From: Candidatus Peregrinibacteria bacterium
GTDB lineage: Bacteria; Patescibacteriota; Gracilibacteria; UBA1369; LOWO2-01-FULL-3
Reading direction: 5' to 3'
Assembly (NCBI GenBank): GCA_016214225.1
Contig: JACROX010000079.1
Location: 1 to 13,742, forward strand
Length of the DNA stretch: 13,742 bases
The notes below the pieces were generated by a model. The model was not told the origin of the DNA and made no database searches. It worked only from the letters and a program-made list of their open reading frames with translations. Every line of letters begins with the position of its first letter. The stretch's first letter is position 1. The position numbers were made by a program, and so were the translations under genes. This document shows, piece by piece, positions 1-6,203 of this stretch.

Positions 1-2
1 CC

Positions 3-575
3 GACAAGAGAGAATTTGCAGGAAAGGTAATTGGCAACGACCCGAAGACAGAAATATCCGTTATCAGAATTGACGCCAAAGACCTACAATATGTAAAAGC
101 TGGAACATATTGGACAGTGAAGTCCGGCAACAATGTCGAATATTATCATAAATACGCCAGGATTGATCCAAGGTTAGTGGCCTTGATAGAAAACATTAGA
201 AGTGATGCCGGAGTGCCAATGATTGTAAATGAAGGTTTTCGGTCATACTTAGAGAACAAACGCATGTACGACAACAGAAATGAAAAACCGGCATACGGCA
301 GCAGACACGTCTCGGGCCAAGCTCTCGATTTTGAAAATACAAACAATAAAATCTTAAAATCCGCCCTTTATTTAATGAGAAACGATGGAGGGATAGGTTT
401 ATATCCAGGCAAAAACGCCGTCCATTTCGACTGTCGTCGAAGCAAAAGAAGATGGACTAAAGGCCAATGGGATAAAAACAAAGAATGGCCAAGAGAAAGA
501 TGGCTTTCGAAAAACGATGTTCAGGAGGTAAAAGACAGAATTGCCGGCAAAAAACGCAAGAGAAAGAAAAAATAA
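3..575 (+). CDS. M15-family (DUF882/YcbK-like) peptidase with HtrA-like N-terminal fragment, 5'-partial
   Basis: The reading frame is open from the window edge to TAA at 573-575 (190 residues visible), so the gene starts outside. The C-terminal part looks like a zinc peptidase of the M15 / DUF882 type, which cleaves peptidoglycan cross-peptides in the envelope. The evidence is GFRSYLENK, the SRHVSGQALDF block (His codon 306-308, Asp codon 327-329) and AVHFD (His codon 423-425), which supply the expected Zn ligands, followed by the family's R-R-W. The tail is very basic (KKRKRKKK). Residues encoded at about 3-105 (EFAGKVIGNDPKTEISVIRI, then DAKDLQYVKAG) instead resemble the middle of an HtrA/DegP trypsin-like domain, and they run straight into the M15 part. 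GTG at 117 could be an internal start, but it has no ribosome-binding site. M15 assignment is good; the exact substrate and the meaning of the N-terminal part are inferred. Confidence 0.75.
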   Translation, partial: DKREFAGKVIGNDPKTEISVIRIDAKDLQYVKAGTYWTVKSGNNVEYYHKYARIDPRLVALIENIRSDAGVPMIVNEGFRSYLENKRMYDNRNEKPAYGSRHVSGQALDFENTNNKILKSALYLMRNDGGIGLYPGKNAVHFDCRRSKRRWTKGQWDKNKEWPRERWLSKNDVQEVKDRIAGKKRKRKKK

Positions 576-581
576 ACAATG

Positions 582-601
582 CCCCCGACGAAATGTCGGG
601 G
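582..601 (-). terminator. Hairpin terminator downstream of tRNA-Ser
   Basis: A perfect 7-bp stem (CCCCGAC / GTCGGGG, 583-589 with 595-601) closes a 5-nt loop. Read on the minus strand it lies 4 nt after the tRNA CCA end and is followed by GCATTGTTTATTTTTTC, a moderately T-rich tail. On the plus strand no T-run follows, so it probably serves the tRNA rather than the peptidase gene. Confidence 0.6.
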
Positions 602-605
602 CTGC

Positions 606-695
606 TGGCGGAGAGAGAGGGATTCGAACCCACGAGAAGCTTTCGCCCCTACCGCTTTTCGAGAGCGGCGCCTTCAACCACTCGGCCATCTCTCC
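606..695 (-). tRNA. tRNA-Ser(CGA), CCA encoded
   Basis: The complete 90-nt class II tRNA reads on the minus strand. The acceptor stem GGAGAGA (689-695) pairs with TCTCTCC (610-616), the discriminator is G, and CCA is encoded (606-608). The anticodon stem CCGCT/AGCGG has loop CTCGAAA, giving anticodon CGA (659-661), which reads UCG serine codons. A long variable arm with a GGGGC/GCTTC stem is typical of serine tRNAs. The T-loop TTCGAAT is canonical, but the T-stem GTGGG/CCCTC has a T-T mismatch at its second pair. The 5' end lies 3 nt after the stop codon of the membrane-protein gene at 699-1172, so the two are probably co-transcribed. Confidence 0.95.
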
Positions 696-698
696 ATA

Positions 699-1172
699 TC
701 AGTCCTTTATAAACTTCGACGAAACGATTGCCCCAATAAAGAAAAACAAAGCATGGGTAACCCACCAAGCAGCGCTAAACAAAAGTATATTTTCACGAGC
801 TATTCCAAAAATATCCGGCGCGCGTTCTCCAATCGGAACATATGCTTCAAAAATTTCCCAAGCCCTGTAATAAGCACTCATCAATGTGCTGAAAGCAAGA
901 GCAACAATACTCATCCATAAAACACCAACAGATCTCAATTCACTCGATTTTTTCCCGAAGATAAAACCTACAAATTTCATGAAGCCGGAAGAAAAATACT
1001 CTTTTGATTTAAGTCCGAACAAAAACGCGGCCACGAAAAACGCCAACAAAAATTTCACGACAAAATAAGTCAAAGTTTCCATCGGATTGGTCAGAAAATA
1101 ATGAAATATAAAATCCAATCCGACAGTTGCGACAGCGGTAGTAAAAGCCCTGCGAACAGTTAAGTTAAACAT
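699..1172 (-). CDS. Hypothetical integral membrane protein
   Basis: I do not recognise a named family. The 157-residue product is strongly hydrophobic, with about four to five probable membrane segments: residues ~10-28, 33-54, possibly 64-74, 82-102 and 127-152. These are separated by short charged loops such as GLKSKEYFSSG and YYRAWEIFEAYVPIGER. There is no signal peptide distinct from the first segment and no obvious catalytic motif. ATG at 1172 is the natural start: a consensus TATAAT (1196-1201, minus) lies 23 nt upstream, and no Shine-Dalgarno is visible. The TGA stop is 3 nt before tRNA-Ser, suggesting one transcript. The function is unknown. Confidence 0.75.
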   Translation of the reverse strand: MFNLTVRRAFTTAVATVGLDFIFHYFLTNPMETLTYFVVKFLLAFFVAAFLFGLKSKEYFSSGFMKFVGFIFGKKSSELRSVGVLWMSIVALAFSTLMSAYYRAWEIFEAYVPIGERAPDIFGIARENILLFSAAWWVTHALFFFIGAIVSSKFIKD

Positions 1173-1195
1173 ATATAAAATTAAAATGTACAGGA

Positions 1196-1201
1196 ATTAT
1201 A
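1196..1201 (-). promoter_or_regulatory. -10 box (TATAAT) for the membrane-protein/tRNA-Ser unit
   Basis: A perfect TATAAT on the minus strand lies 23 nt before the ATG at 1172. A poor, T-rich -35 region (TTTTTT) sits 17 nt further upstream, overlapping the T-tract of the preceding terminator. The inferred 5' leader is about 17 nt. Confidence 0.5.
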
Positions 1202-1228
1202 GCGGTATTTCACGATTTAAAAAAGTTT

Positions 1229-1257
1229 AAAAAAGACCCCGCCTTCGCGGAGCCTTT
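1229..1257 (-). terminator. Rho-independent terminator after the Lys-rich peptide gene
   Basis: On the minus strand, AAAGGCTCCGC - GAAG - GCGGGGTCTTT forms an 11-bp stem (two G-T pairs) with a tetraloop, followed by an uninterrupted T-tract. It lies 36 nt after the stop of the peptide gene at 1294-1368 and insulates that gene from the membrane-protein unit. Confidence 0.85.
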
Positions 1258-1293
1258 CCAAAACCTGTAATTCATACCCATATAGAGTATAAA

Positions 1294-1368
1294 TTATTTC
1301 TTCTTCTTTGCATGCTTCTTAGCAGGCTTTTTTGCAACTTTCTTTTTAGCTTTTTTCTTTGCTGCCAT
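1294..1368 (-). CDS. 24-residue Lys/Ala-rich basic peptide (histone H1 tail-like)
   Basis: A short reading frame begins at ATG 1368 (MAAKKKAKKKVAKK...) and ends with KKKK-TAA. It has 16 lysines in 24 residues, plus Ala, one Pro, one His and one Val. The composition resembles the Lys/Ala tails of histone H1-like bacterial proteins, so binding of nucleic acid is plausible but inferred. Three facts support a real gene. A near-consensus sigma70-type promoter (TTGACA, 18 bp, TATATT) lies directly upstream, a strong intrinsic terminator lies directly downstream, and no other gene occupies this 342-nt gap. There is no clear ribosome-binding site beyond a weak AAGAA. It is too short for default gene callers. 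Confidence 0.65.
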   Translation of the reverse strand: MAAKKKAKKKVAKKPAKKHAKKKK

Positions 1369-1399
1369 ATTCTTATTTTAAGAAATATTGATTACATGC

Positions 1400-1429
1400 A
1401 ATATAGATTTCAACAAGCTGTTTTGTCAA
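1400..1429 (-). promoter_or_regulatory. Promoter of the Lys-rich peptide gene
   Basis: On the minus strand a perfect -35 TTGACA (1424-1429) is separated by 18 bp from TATATT (1400-1405). The -10 ends 31 nt before the ATG at 1368. It is the best promoter match in the window. Confidence 0.75.
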
Positions 1430-1514
1430 TTTCTTAGAGCCTTTTTTCGATAACTTCATGTGGCAATATTGTATATTTGATTTATACTTCCGATTTTTCA
1501 AACATCGATTTTCC

Positions 1515-2648
1515 TTATGCCTTAACGACATTCGGCTTCTTTCCTTTCACCTTAATTATAAACATAACAATCGCGACAGCGACAACGACAGCAATGATTG
1601 TGGCTACAAGACTATGCAAAATCATTGCCGCAAAAATGGTAACGACACTCAAAACCAGAGCGACAACAAATGTGACAAGCCCTATCACGGCTCCACTCAA
1701 TGATCCGAAAAACGGCACCACATCAAGCAAAACGCTGATTGGTCCAAACAGAGAAGCAAGCCCGATCCACATCATTACAAAACCGACCGCGCGCATGATC
1801 CACAACCACATCGTATATTCGGAATGCATTTGTTTAAGAGATTCGTCCCGCGTTCCGTTAAACATTCTATATAAACTTTCATTTGTTTTTTCATCAACAT
1901 AAGTGGAAATTTTTTGTCCGTCCAGCTTTCCGAAAACGGTTCCCTGTGAATTCTTTTTTAACGCCGTATAGCTTATTCTCATATCGCCAAGCTGCGGAGT
2001 TTGCGAATTTCCTTTTCCAACATAAACATATTCCCCCGCAAGAACTCCCTGTTTTGTTAAATCCGTATTGTCTTTGGTTAAAAGTAATTTTTCATAATTT
2101 GGAAGACCCATTTTACTCAAGTCAAGATCGTAAGTGGAAATCCTCGAAGAGCCAACAGTCTTCTGCGCGTCCTCAATTGTTTTAACGGGATTCTCATGTC
2201 CGGCAGGTTCTTTAAAGCTGCTCGTGGAAGAAGGCGACGAAGTCCATCCCTGACTGTAGCTGTATGTTGTCGTTGTTGTTTCCGATCCGCCAAGATTTTT
2301 CTCGGACTTGCTTTCTGACTTTTCAATCCACGCGTACATCTCGGAAACTCTGCTCACCGCAAGATAATCTCCGGGTTTTAAAAACAAATCGTCTCCGAGT
2401 TTTTCATCGGAAGTAACAACTCCGCTAACGGAAACAAGTTTGCCGTTCGCGTCAGAGGGAGCGGACTTTGAGGTACTGATATCAATCGCGGTTTTTGCGA
2501 TACTGGAGACATCCACGCGCCCTTCGTTCCAATACAAAACTCCAAAAGACGCGATAAAAAGAATAAAACCGAACACAATACCTTTTATGGAATTTATAAT
2601 TCTGGATCCATAACCGGTAGTGGTGGTTTCTGAAAATTGATTTGCCAT
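1515..2648 (-). CDS. TMEM43 (LUMA)-family membrane protein
   Basis: The 377-residue product has the layout of the TMEM43 family. There is one N-terminal membrane segment (~22-40) followed immediately by the family's NEGR motif (41-44), a large soluble central domain (~45-275), and three to four membrane segments at the C-terminus (~281-299, 303-320, 316-343, 346-367) ending in a basic tail. The central region contains a Ser/Thr-rich low-complexity stretch (about 120-148, with TTTTTYSYSQGW). The biochemical role of the bacterial family is not established; the eukaryotic relative is an inner-nuclear-membrane/ER protein. ATG 2648 fits an extended -10 promoter 31 nt upstream. The gene is monocistronic, divergent from smpB with a 47-nt gap. 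Family call is by motif and topology. Confidence 0.8.
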   Translation of the reverse strand: MANQFSETTTTGYGSRIINSIKGIVFGFILFIASFGVLYWNEGRVDVSSIAKTAIDISTSKSAPSDANGKLVSVSGVVTSDEKLGDDLFLKPGDYLAVSRVSEMYAWIEKSESKSEKNLGGSETTTTTYSYSQGWTSSPSSTSSFKEPAGHENPVKTIEDAQKTVGSSRISTYDLDLSKMGLPNYEKLLLTKDNTDLTKQGVLAGEYVYVGKGNSQTPQLGDMRISYTALKKNSQGTVFGKLDGQKISTYVDEKTNESLYRMFNGTRDESLKQMHSEYTMWLWIMRAVGFVMMWIGLASLFGPISVLLDVVPFFGSLSGAVIGLVTFVVALVLSVVTIFAAMILHSLVATIIAVVVAVAIVMFIIKVKGKKPNVVKA

Positions 2649-2679
2649 AGAATGAGGTTAAATTCTACAATCAACGCGC

Positions 2680-2688
2680 ATTATATCA
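2680..2688 (-). promoter_or_regulatory. Extended -10 promoter of the TMEM43-family gene
   Basis: TGATATAAT on the minus strand is a perfect TATAAT preceded by TG-N (extended -10). It ends 31 nt before the ATG at 2648. No good -35 is visible, as is usual for extended -10 promoters. It sits inside the 47-nt divergent gap shared with smpB. Confidence 0.6.
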
Positions 2689-2695
2689 TATTCAA

Positions 2696-3151
2696 ATGGG
2701 AACAAGCCACGCGAAAAATAAAAAGGCGTACCACGACTACGAAATATTGGAAGATTACGAAGCGGGAATAAAACTTCTGGGAAGCGAAGTTAAAGCGATT
2801 AAATTTAATAACGCGAATTTAAAAGGCTCTTTTGTGGAAATTGAAAACGGAGAAGCTTTCATAAACGGAATGCACGTTTCAAAATATAAATTTTCCAACG
2901 ACAAAAATCTGGAACCGGCAAGAAAAAGGAAACTTTTATTGAAGAAAAAAGAAATAGACAAAATATCCGCGGCGATAAATCAAAAAGGCGTAACAGCAGT
3001 CCCGCTGGAACTTTATTCAAAAAAAGGTTTGATAAAAGTAAAAGTTGGAATATGCCGCGGGAAAAAACTTCACGATAAAAGAGAAGTACTCAAAAAACGC
3101 TCGCAAGAGATGGAAATAAAAAGAGCAATAAAATTTAAAGGGAGAGATTAA
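2696..3151 (+). CDS. smpB: SsrA-binding protein SmpB
   Basis: SmpB binds tmRNA and delivers it to stalled ribosomes for trans-translation. The 151-residue length is normal. The conserved N-terminal core is present: KNKKAYHDYEILEDYEAGI, the GSEVKAI segment, the SFVEIENGEAFINGMHVS segment, and later LELYSKKGLIKVKVGICRGK. These build the OB-fold that contacts the tRNA-like domain. The basic C-terminal tail (KRSQEMEIKRAIKFKGRD) is the part that enters the decoding centre. ATG 2696 is preceded by no Shine-Dalgarno. Only 47 nt separate it from the divergent TMEM43-family gene, so the leader must be very short (AT-rich TTATATCATAT lies just upstream). Confidence 0.96.
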   Translation: MGTSHAKNKKAYHDYEILEDYEAGIKLLGSEVKAIKFNNANLKGSFVEIENGEAFINGMHVSKYKFSNDKNLEPARKRKLLLKKKEIDKISAAINQKGVTAVPLELYSKKGLIKVKVGICRGKKLHDKREVLKKRSQEMEIKRAIKFKGRD

Positions 3152-3190
3152 GAGGAAACATATAAAATAAATATTTTTCATGTTCCCTCT
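3151..3190 (+). terminator. Possible stem-loop after smpB
   Basis: An 11-nt inverted repeat with one mismatch (AGAGGAAACAT at 3151-3161, ATGTTCCCTCT at 3180-3190) starts on the last base of the smpB stop codon. It encloses a smaller AAAAT/ATTTT stem. No T-tract follows, so it is a weak intrinsic terminator at best. The rest of the gap to nadE holds only a promoter candidate. Confidence 0.35.
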
Positions 3191-3243
3191 TCCGTCCCGA
3201 CAATAAAACACACAAATTCTCAACTCCATTTATTTATCACCTC

Positions 3244-3271
3244 TTCCAATATATTAAAAAAGTTTTATAAT
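3244..3271 (+). promoter_or_regulatory. Promoter of the nadE-nadM-mutase operon
   Basis: TATAAT at 3266-3271 is perfect; TTCCAA (3244-3249) lies 16 bp upstream as a poor -35. A start site near 3278 would put the in-frame TTG at 3271 upstream of the transcript, which favours ATG 3319 as the nadE start. Confidence 0.5.
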
Positions 3272-3318
3272 TGCGGCACGGTTTATGGAACGTACGGTTT
3301 GAAAAATTAAAATCACCC

Positions 3319-4071
3319 ATGCACAACATTTATACAAAAATAGTTTCGGAAATATACAAATATTTCAAACAAACGGGAATTGAGAAAGCCGTCATAGGAG
3401 TAAGCGGAGGAATAGATTCAGCGCTTTGCTTAAAACTCGCGACGGACGCGCTTGGCGCGAAAAATGTCACCGCGATTCTAATGCCTGAAAAAGGCATTTC
3501 ATCGGAAGAAAATTTTCAACACGCGAAAACTTTATGCCAATTTTTGGGAGTGGAATTTTTCGCGATTTCAATAAATAAATTCTTAACGGATTTTCTCGCT
3601 CTGCCGTGGAAACCAAACGATCTCGCGCAAATAAACATCAAAGCGCGTATTCGCATGACAATTTTATATAACTACGCAAACACAAAAAACGCACTGGTAA
3701 TCGGCACATCAAACAAAACGGAACTTTTATTGGGATATGGAACAAAATACGGAGACCTCGCCGCGGACATAGAAGTAATCGGAAGTTTACTTAAAACGGA
3801 AGTTTATAAACTCGCGGAACACGTGGGACTGCCCGAAGAATTTATGACAAAAACGCCTTCCGCGGAACTGTACGCCGGACAAACGGACGAAGACGAACTC
3901 GGAATGTCATACAAAGACATGGACACAATCTTACAGCAAATAGAAAGAGGTCTTTCAAAAGATGATCTTGTGGAGAAAGGGATGAATCCAAACAGTGTTC
4001 ACAAAATATTCAGACTTATAGAACTTAACGCGCACAAATTAAATCCACCACATTTAATAAGAGCAAAGTAA
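3319..4071 (+). CDS. nadE: NAD+ synthetase, ammonia-dependent type
   Basis: NadE amidates nicotinic acid adenine dinucleotide (NaAD) to NAD+ with ATP, the last step of NAD synthesis. The 250-residue product has only the synthetase domain (no N-terminal glutaminase), so free ammonia is the expected nitrogen source. The ATP pyrophosphatase P-loop SGGIDSA is at residues 29-35. IGTSNKTELLLGY, then KYGD, then TPSAELYAGQTDEDELGMSY are family signatures that bind NaAD and ATP. I chose ATG 3319 (MHNIYTK) over TTG 3271 because the family starts here and a TATAAT overlaps the TTG. Its TAA overlaps the ATG of nadM by one base (TAATG), indicating translational coupling. Confidence 0.95.
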   Translation: MHNIYTKIVSEIYKYFKQTGIEKAVIGVSGGIDSALCLKLATDALGAKNVTAILMPEKGISSEENFQHAKTLCQFLGVEFFAISINKFLTDFLALPWKPNDLAQINIKARIRMTILYNYANTKNALVIGTSNKTELLLGYGTKYGDLAADIEVIGSLLKTEVYKLAEHVGLPEEFMTKTPSAELYAGQTDEDELGMSYKDMDTILQQIERGLSKDDLVEKGMNPNSVHKIFRLIELNAHKLNPPHLIRAK

Positions 4072-4601
4072 TGCGAACCGCGCTTTTCATCGGAAGATTT
4101 CAGCCTTTTCACAAAGGACATTTAAGCGTGATTAAAAATATTTTAAAAGAAAATAACAAAGTTGTAGTTGTTATCGGAAGCGCGGAAGACAAGGTGTCAA
4201 AATTAAATCCATTCACGACAAAAGAAAGAATCGCCCTTATTCGATCATCACTTGAAGAAGAAAAAATTCCACGCGAAAAATATAAAATAATTCCGATAAA
4301 AGACCTAAACGATCGAGAAAATTGGGTTTCATATATAAACGAAAACCTTCCAAAATACGATACAGTTTATACAGGTTCAAAACTCGTTAAGTATTGCTAT
4401 AAAGTTTGGAAAAACAAAACCGCCACGGAAACCCGGCCGAAAATTCTAAACATAAAAAGAATTGGAGGAATAAGTTCGACAAAAATACGCGCGGCAATTT
4501 TAAAAAAACAAAATTATAAAATTTTCTTGCCAAATTCTGTTGCAAAAAAACTCAAAGAATGGGAAATTTTCAAACGCTTAAAAAAACTGAATGAAAATTA
4601 A
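4071..4601 (+). CDS. nadM: Nicotinamide-nucleotide adenylyltransferase, archaeal type
   Basis: The enzyme joins NMN (or NaMN) to the AMP part of ATP, giving NAD+ (or NaAD) and pyrophosphate. The 176-residue size is normal for the NadM family, distinct from bacterial NadD. The nucleotidyltransferase signature GRFQPFHKGH (8-17) contains the H-x-G-H ATP site. ISSTKIR (134-140) is the second conserved ATP-binding motif. TTKERIALIRSSL (~49-61) and the NDRENWVSYI segment are also typical. It starts within the nadE stop (TAATG), and its stop lies 11 nt inside the following mutase gene, so the three form one operon. Archaeal-type NadM accepts both nucleotides in characterised members, so preference for NaMN with NadE is an inference. 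Confidence 0.93.
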   Translation: MRTALFIGRFQPFHKGHLSVIKNILKENNKVVVVIGSAEDKVSKLNPFTTKERIALIRSSLEEEKIPREKYKIIPIKDLNDRENWVSYINENLPKYDTVYTGSKLVKYCYKVWKNKTATETRPKILNIKRIGGISSTKIRAAILKKQNYKIFLPNSVAKKLKEWEIFKRLKKLNEN

Positions 4602-6069
4602 TCCAAACATTTTTCGCGCATACGACATTCGTGGGATAGCGGATAACGCGAATGACACAAATATAGATCTGACGGAAGAATCGGTATATATAATCGGCAA
4701 AGCCACGGCCTCTTATTTGATAAAAAACTATGGCATTAAAAATATGGCTGTCGGATGCGACAATCGCCTCACCGGAGAAAAACTGAAACAGGCATACATA
4801 AAAGGGTTGATCGAATGTGGAATAGATGTGTCCGACGTCGGATTATCAGTTTCGCCGATGATTTATTGGGCGGTATGCGCCTTGGATTTTGACGCGGGAA
4901 CAAACATCACCGCGAGCCACAATCCGAAAGAATATAACGGAATAAAAATTGTAACAAAAAACGCCCACTCGATTTGCGCGGACGAACTTCAGGAAATCAG
5001 AAAAATCGCGGAATCGGAAAATTTTACAAAACAAGAGAAACAAGGCACATCAAAAAAAGAAGACATTTGGCCAAAATATAAAAAAGATCTTTTATCTCGC
5101 GCGAAACAAAATGGAGTTCCCCCGCCTGCGGCGGACTCGCGACTATTGGCTAGGCAACCCGCCTACGGCGGGAGCCTTAACAGAAAATTAAAAATTGTCA
5201 TAGACGCGGGAAATGGAACGGCTGGGAAATTCGCGCCCGAACTTTTAAGAGAATTCGGATGCGAAGTTATAGAACTTTATTGCGATTTGGATGGCACATT
5301 TCCAAACCACGAAGCCAATCCGGAAGAGTTGAAAAATATGCAAGATTTGATTCAAAAAGTTATTGAAGAAAAGGCGGATTTGGGTATAGGTTTTGATGGA
5401 GACGGCGACAGAGTGGGTATTGTTGATGAAAAAGGACACATGTATTCATCGGATTTTATGCTCCTTCTTTTGGCGAGAGATCTCGCGGCGCGAGTAAAAA
5501 ATCCGAAAGTTGTTTTTGACGTAAAAGTTTCATCCATAATTATCGAAGACATGGAAAAACACGGAGTAGTGCCGATTATGAGTAAAACCGGACATAGTTT
5601 TATCGAAAATAAAATGAAAGAAATTTCAGCTCCGCTCGCCGGTGAAGTTTCCGGACATTTATTTTTTAGTGAAAATTATTACGGATTTGATGACGCACTT
5701 CTCGCCGCGGAAAAAATAATAGAAATTATTTCAAAATCAGACATCCCACTCTCTCAAATTTTCAGCGGCCTGCCGATTTCTTACGCCACGCCCGAATTTA
5801 AAGCGCCTTGCCCCGATGATAAAAAATTCGATATAGTAAAAAATCTCGTCGAACATTTTACGAAAGAATATGACTGCGTAACAATCGACGGCGTACGAAT
5901 AAATTTTGATAAAACTTCATGGGGGGCGGTACGCGCCTCAAACACAAGCCCTTGTCTGACACTTCGCTTTGAAGCCCGCACGCAAAATCGCCTTCAAGAA
6001 ATAAAAAACATCATGGCCACCGAACTCAAAAAATACCCCGACGTCGGATTGGATTTTCTGGAAGAATAG
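4591..6069 (+). CDS. manB: Phosphomannomutase/phosphoglucomutase (alpha-D-phosphohexomutase)
   Basis: The enzyme interconverts hexose-1- and hexose-6-phosphates, feeding sugar-nucleotide and envelope polysaccharide synthesis. All four domain signatures are visible: the phosphoserine loop TASHNP (107-112, Ser109), the Mg-binding DGDGDR (269-274), the sugar-specificity loop GEVSGHLFF (351-359), and the C-terminal phosphate-binding RASNTSP (448-454). At 492 residues it is about 30 longer than usual relatives. Most of the excess is a Pro/Ala/Arg-rich insert at residues 175-197, encoded by a palindromic element and placed in the linker before KIVIDAGNGTAG, so activity is probably kept. ATG 4591 overlaps the end of nadM by 11 nt. 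PMM versus PGM specificity, and hence the symbol, cannot be settled from sequence. Confidence 0.9.
   Translation: MKINPNIFRAYDIRGIADNANDTNIDLTEESVYIIGKATASYLIKNYGIKNMAVGCDNRLTGEKLKQAYIKGLIECGIDVSDVGLSVSPMIYWAVCALDFDAGTNITASHNPKEYNGIKIVTKNAHSICADELQEIRKIAESENFTKQEKQGTSKKEDIWPKYKKDLLSRAKQNGVPPPAADSRLLARQPAYGGSLNRKLKIVIDAGNGTAGKFAPELLREFGCEVIELYCDLDGTFPNHEANPEELKNMQDLIQKVIEEKADLGIGFDGDGDRVGIVDEKGHMYSSDFMLLLLARDLAARVKNPKVVFDVKVSSIIIEDMEKHGVVPIMSKTGHSFIENKMKEISAPLAGEVSGHLFFSENYYGFDDALLAAEKIIEIISKSDIPLSQIFSGLPISYATPEFKAPCPDDKKFDIVKNLVEHFTKEYDCVTIDGVRINFDKTSWGAVRASNTSPCLTLRFEARTQNRLQEIKNIMATELKKYPDVGLDFLEE
5113..5181 (+). repeat. GC-rich double-palindrome element inserted in frame in the mutase gene
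   Basis: Two related hairpins lie 23 nt apart: CCGCC-TGC-GGCGG (5122-5134) and CCCGCC-TAC-GGCGGG (5158-5172). GGCT (5148-5151) and AGCC (5173-5176) additionally flank the second one. The segment is much richer in GC than the surrounding gene and encodes residues 175-197, a stretch absent from the usual phosphohexomutase linker. It looks like a mobile palindromic repeat (compare Rickettsia palindromic elements) that settled in a permissive reading frame; one of the three forward frames would give TAG in GGCTAGGC. Confidence 0.65.
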
Positions 6070-6080
6070 CTAAACCAGTT

Positions 6081-6203
6081 GGACATTCTCAAAAACTATC
6101 AGATACAAGGCGTCAGAAAAATTTTGATTCTTTAGTGTACTAACTGTACAGGAGAATCAAAATTTTTCTGCAACACAGTAGATGATAGTTTTTCAGAATG
6201 TCC
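6081..6203. repeat. Nested 123-nt inverted repeat between convergent genes (MITE-like or bidirectional terminator)
   Basis: Three stems share essentially one axis near 6142. The outer arms at 6081-6101 and 6183-6203 match 20 of 21 (GGACATTCTCAAAAACTATC versus its complement). The inner arms CAGAAAAATTTTGATTCT (6114-6131) and 6153-6170 match 18 of 18. The apical stem TGTAC/GTACA is at 6136-6140 and 6146-6150. A symmetric unpaired 12-nt internal loop separates the outer and inner arms. It fills the gap between the mutase stop (6069) and the 961-aa gene, and the TGA of that gene (6193-6195) lies in the right outer arm. It could be a miniature inverted-repeat element or a bidirectional terminator. 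Confidence 0.8.

Noticed and set aside
399..689. Open frame overlapping tRNA-Ser (MAEWLKAPLSKS...)
   Set aside because: It is the well-known artefact of translating a serine tRNA; the tRNA structure explains the bases.
1477..1902. 141-residue plus-strand open frame opposite the TMEM43-family gene
   Set aside because: It is antisense to a convincing membrane-protein gene; its Thr/Ile-rich composition reflects complementing hydrophobic codons.
3271..3318. Longer nadE start at TTG 3271
   Set aside because: The TTG overlaps a TATAAT box and adds residues not conserved in ammonia-dependent NadE; ATG 3319 fits the family.
5113..5181. Possible CRISPR-like or tandem array from the two similar hairpins
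   Set aside because: Only two imperfect copies, inside a coding gene, and each is itself a palindrome; no spacer-repeat periodicity.
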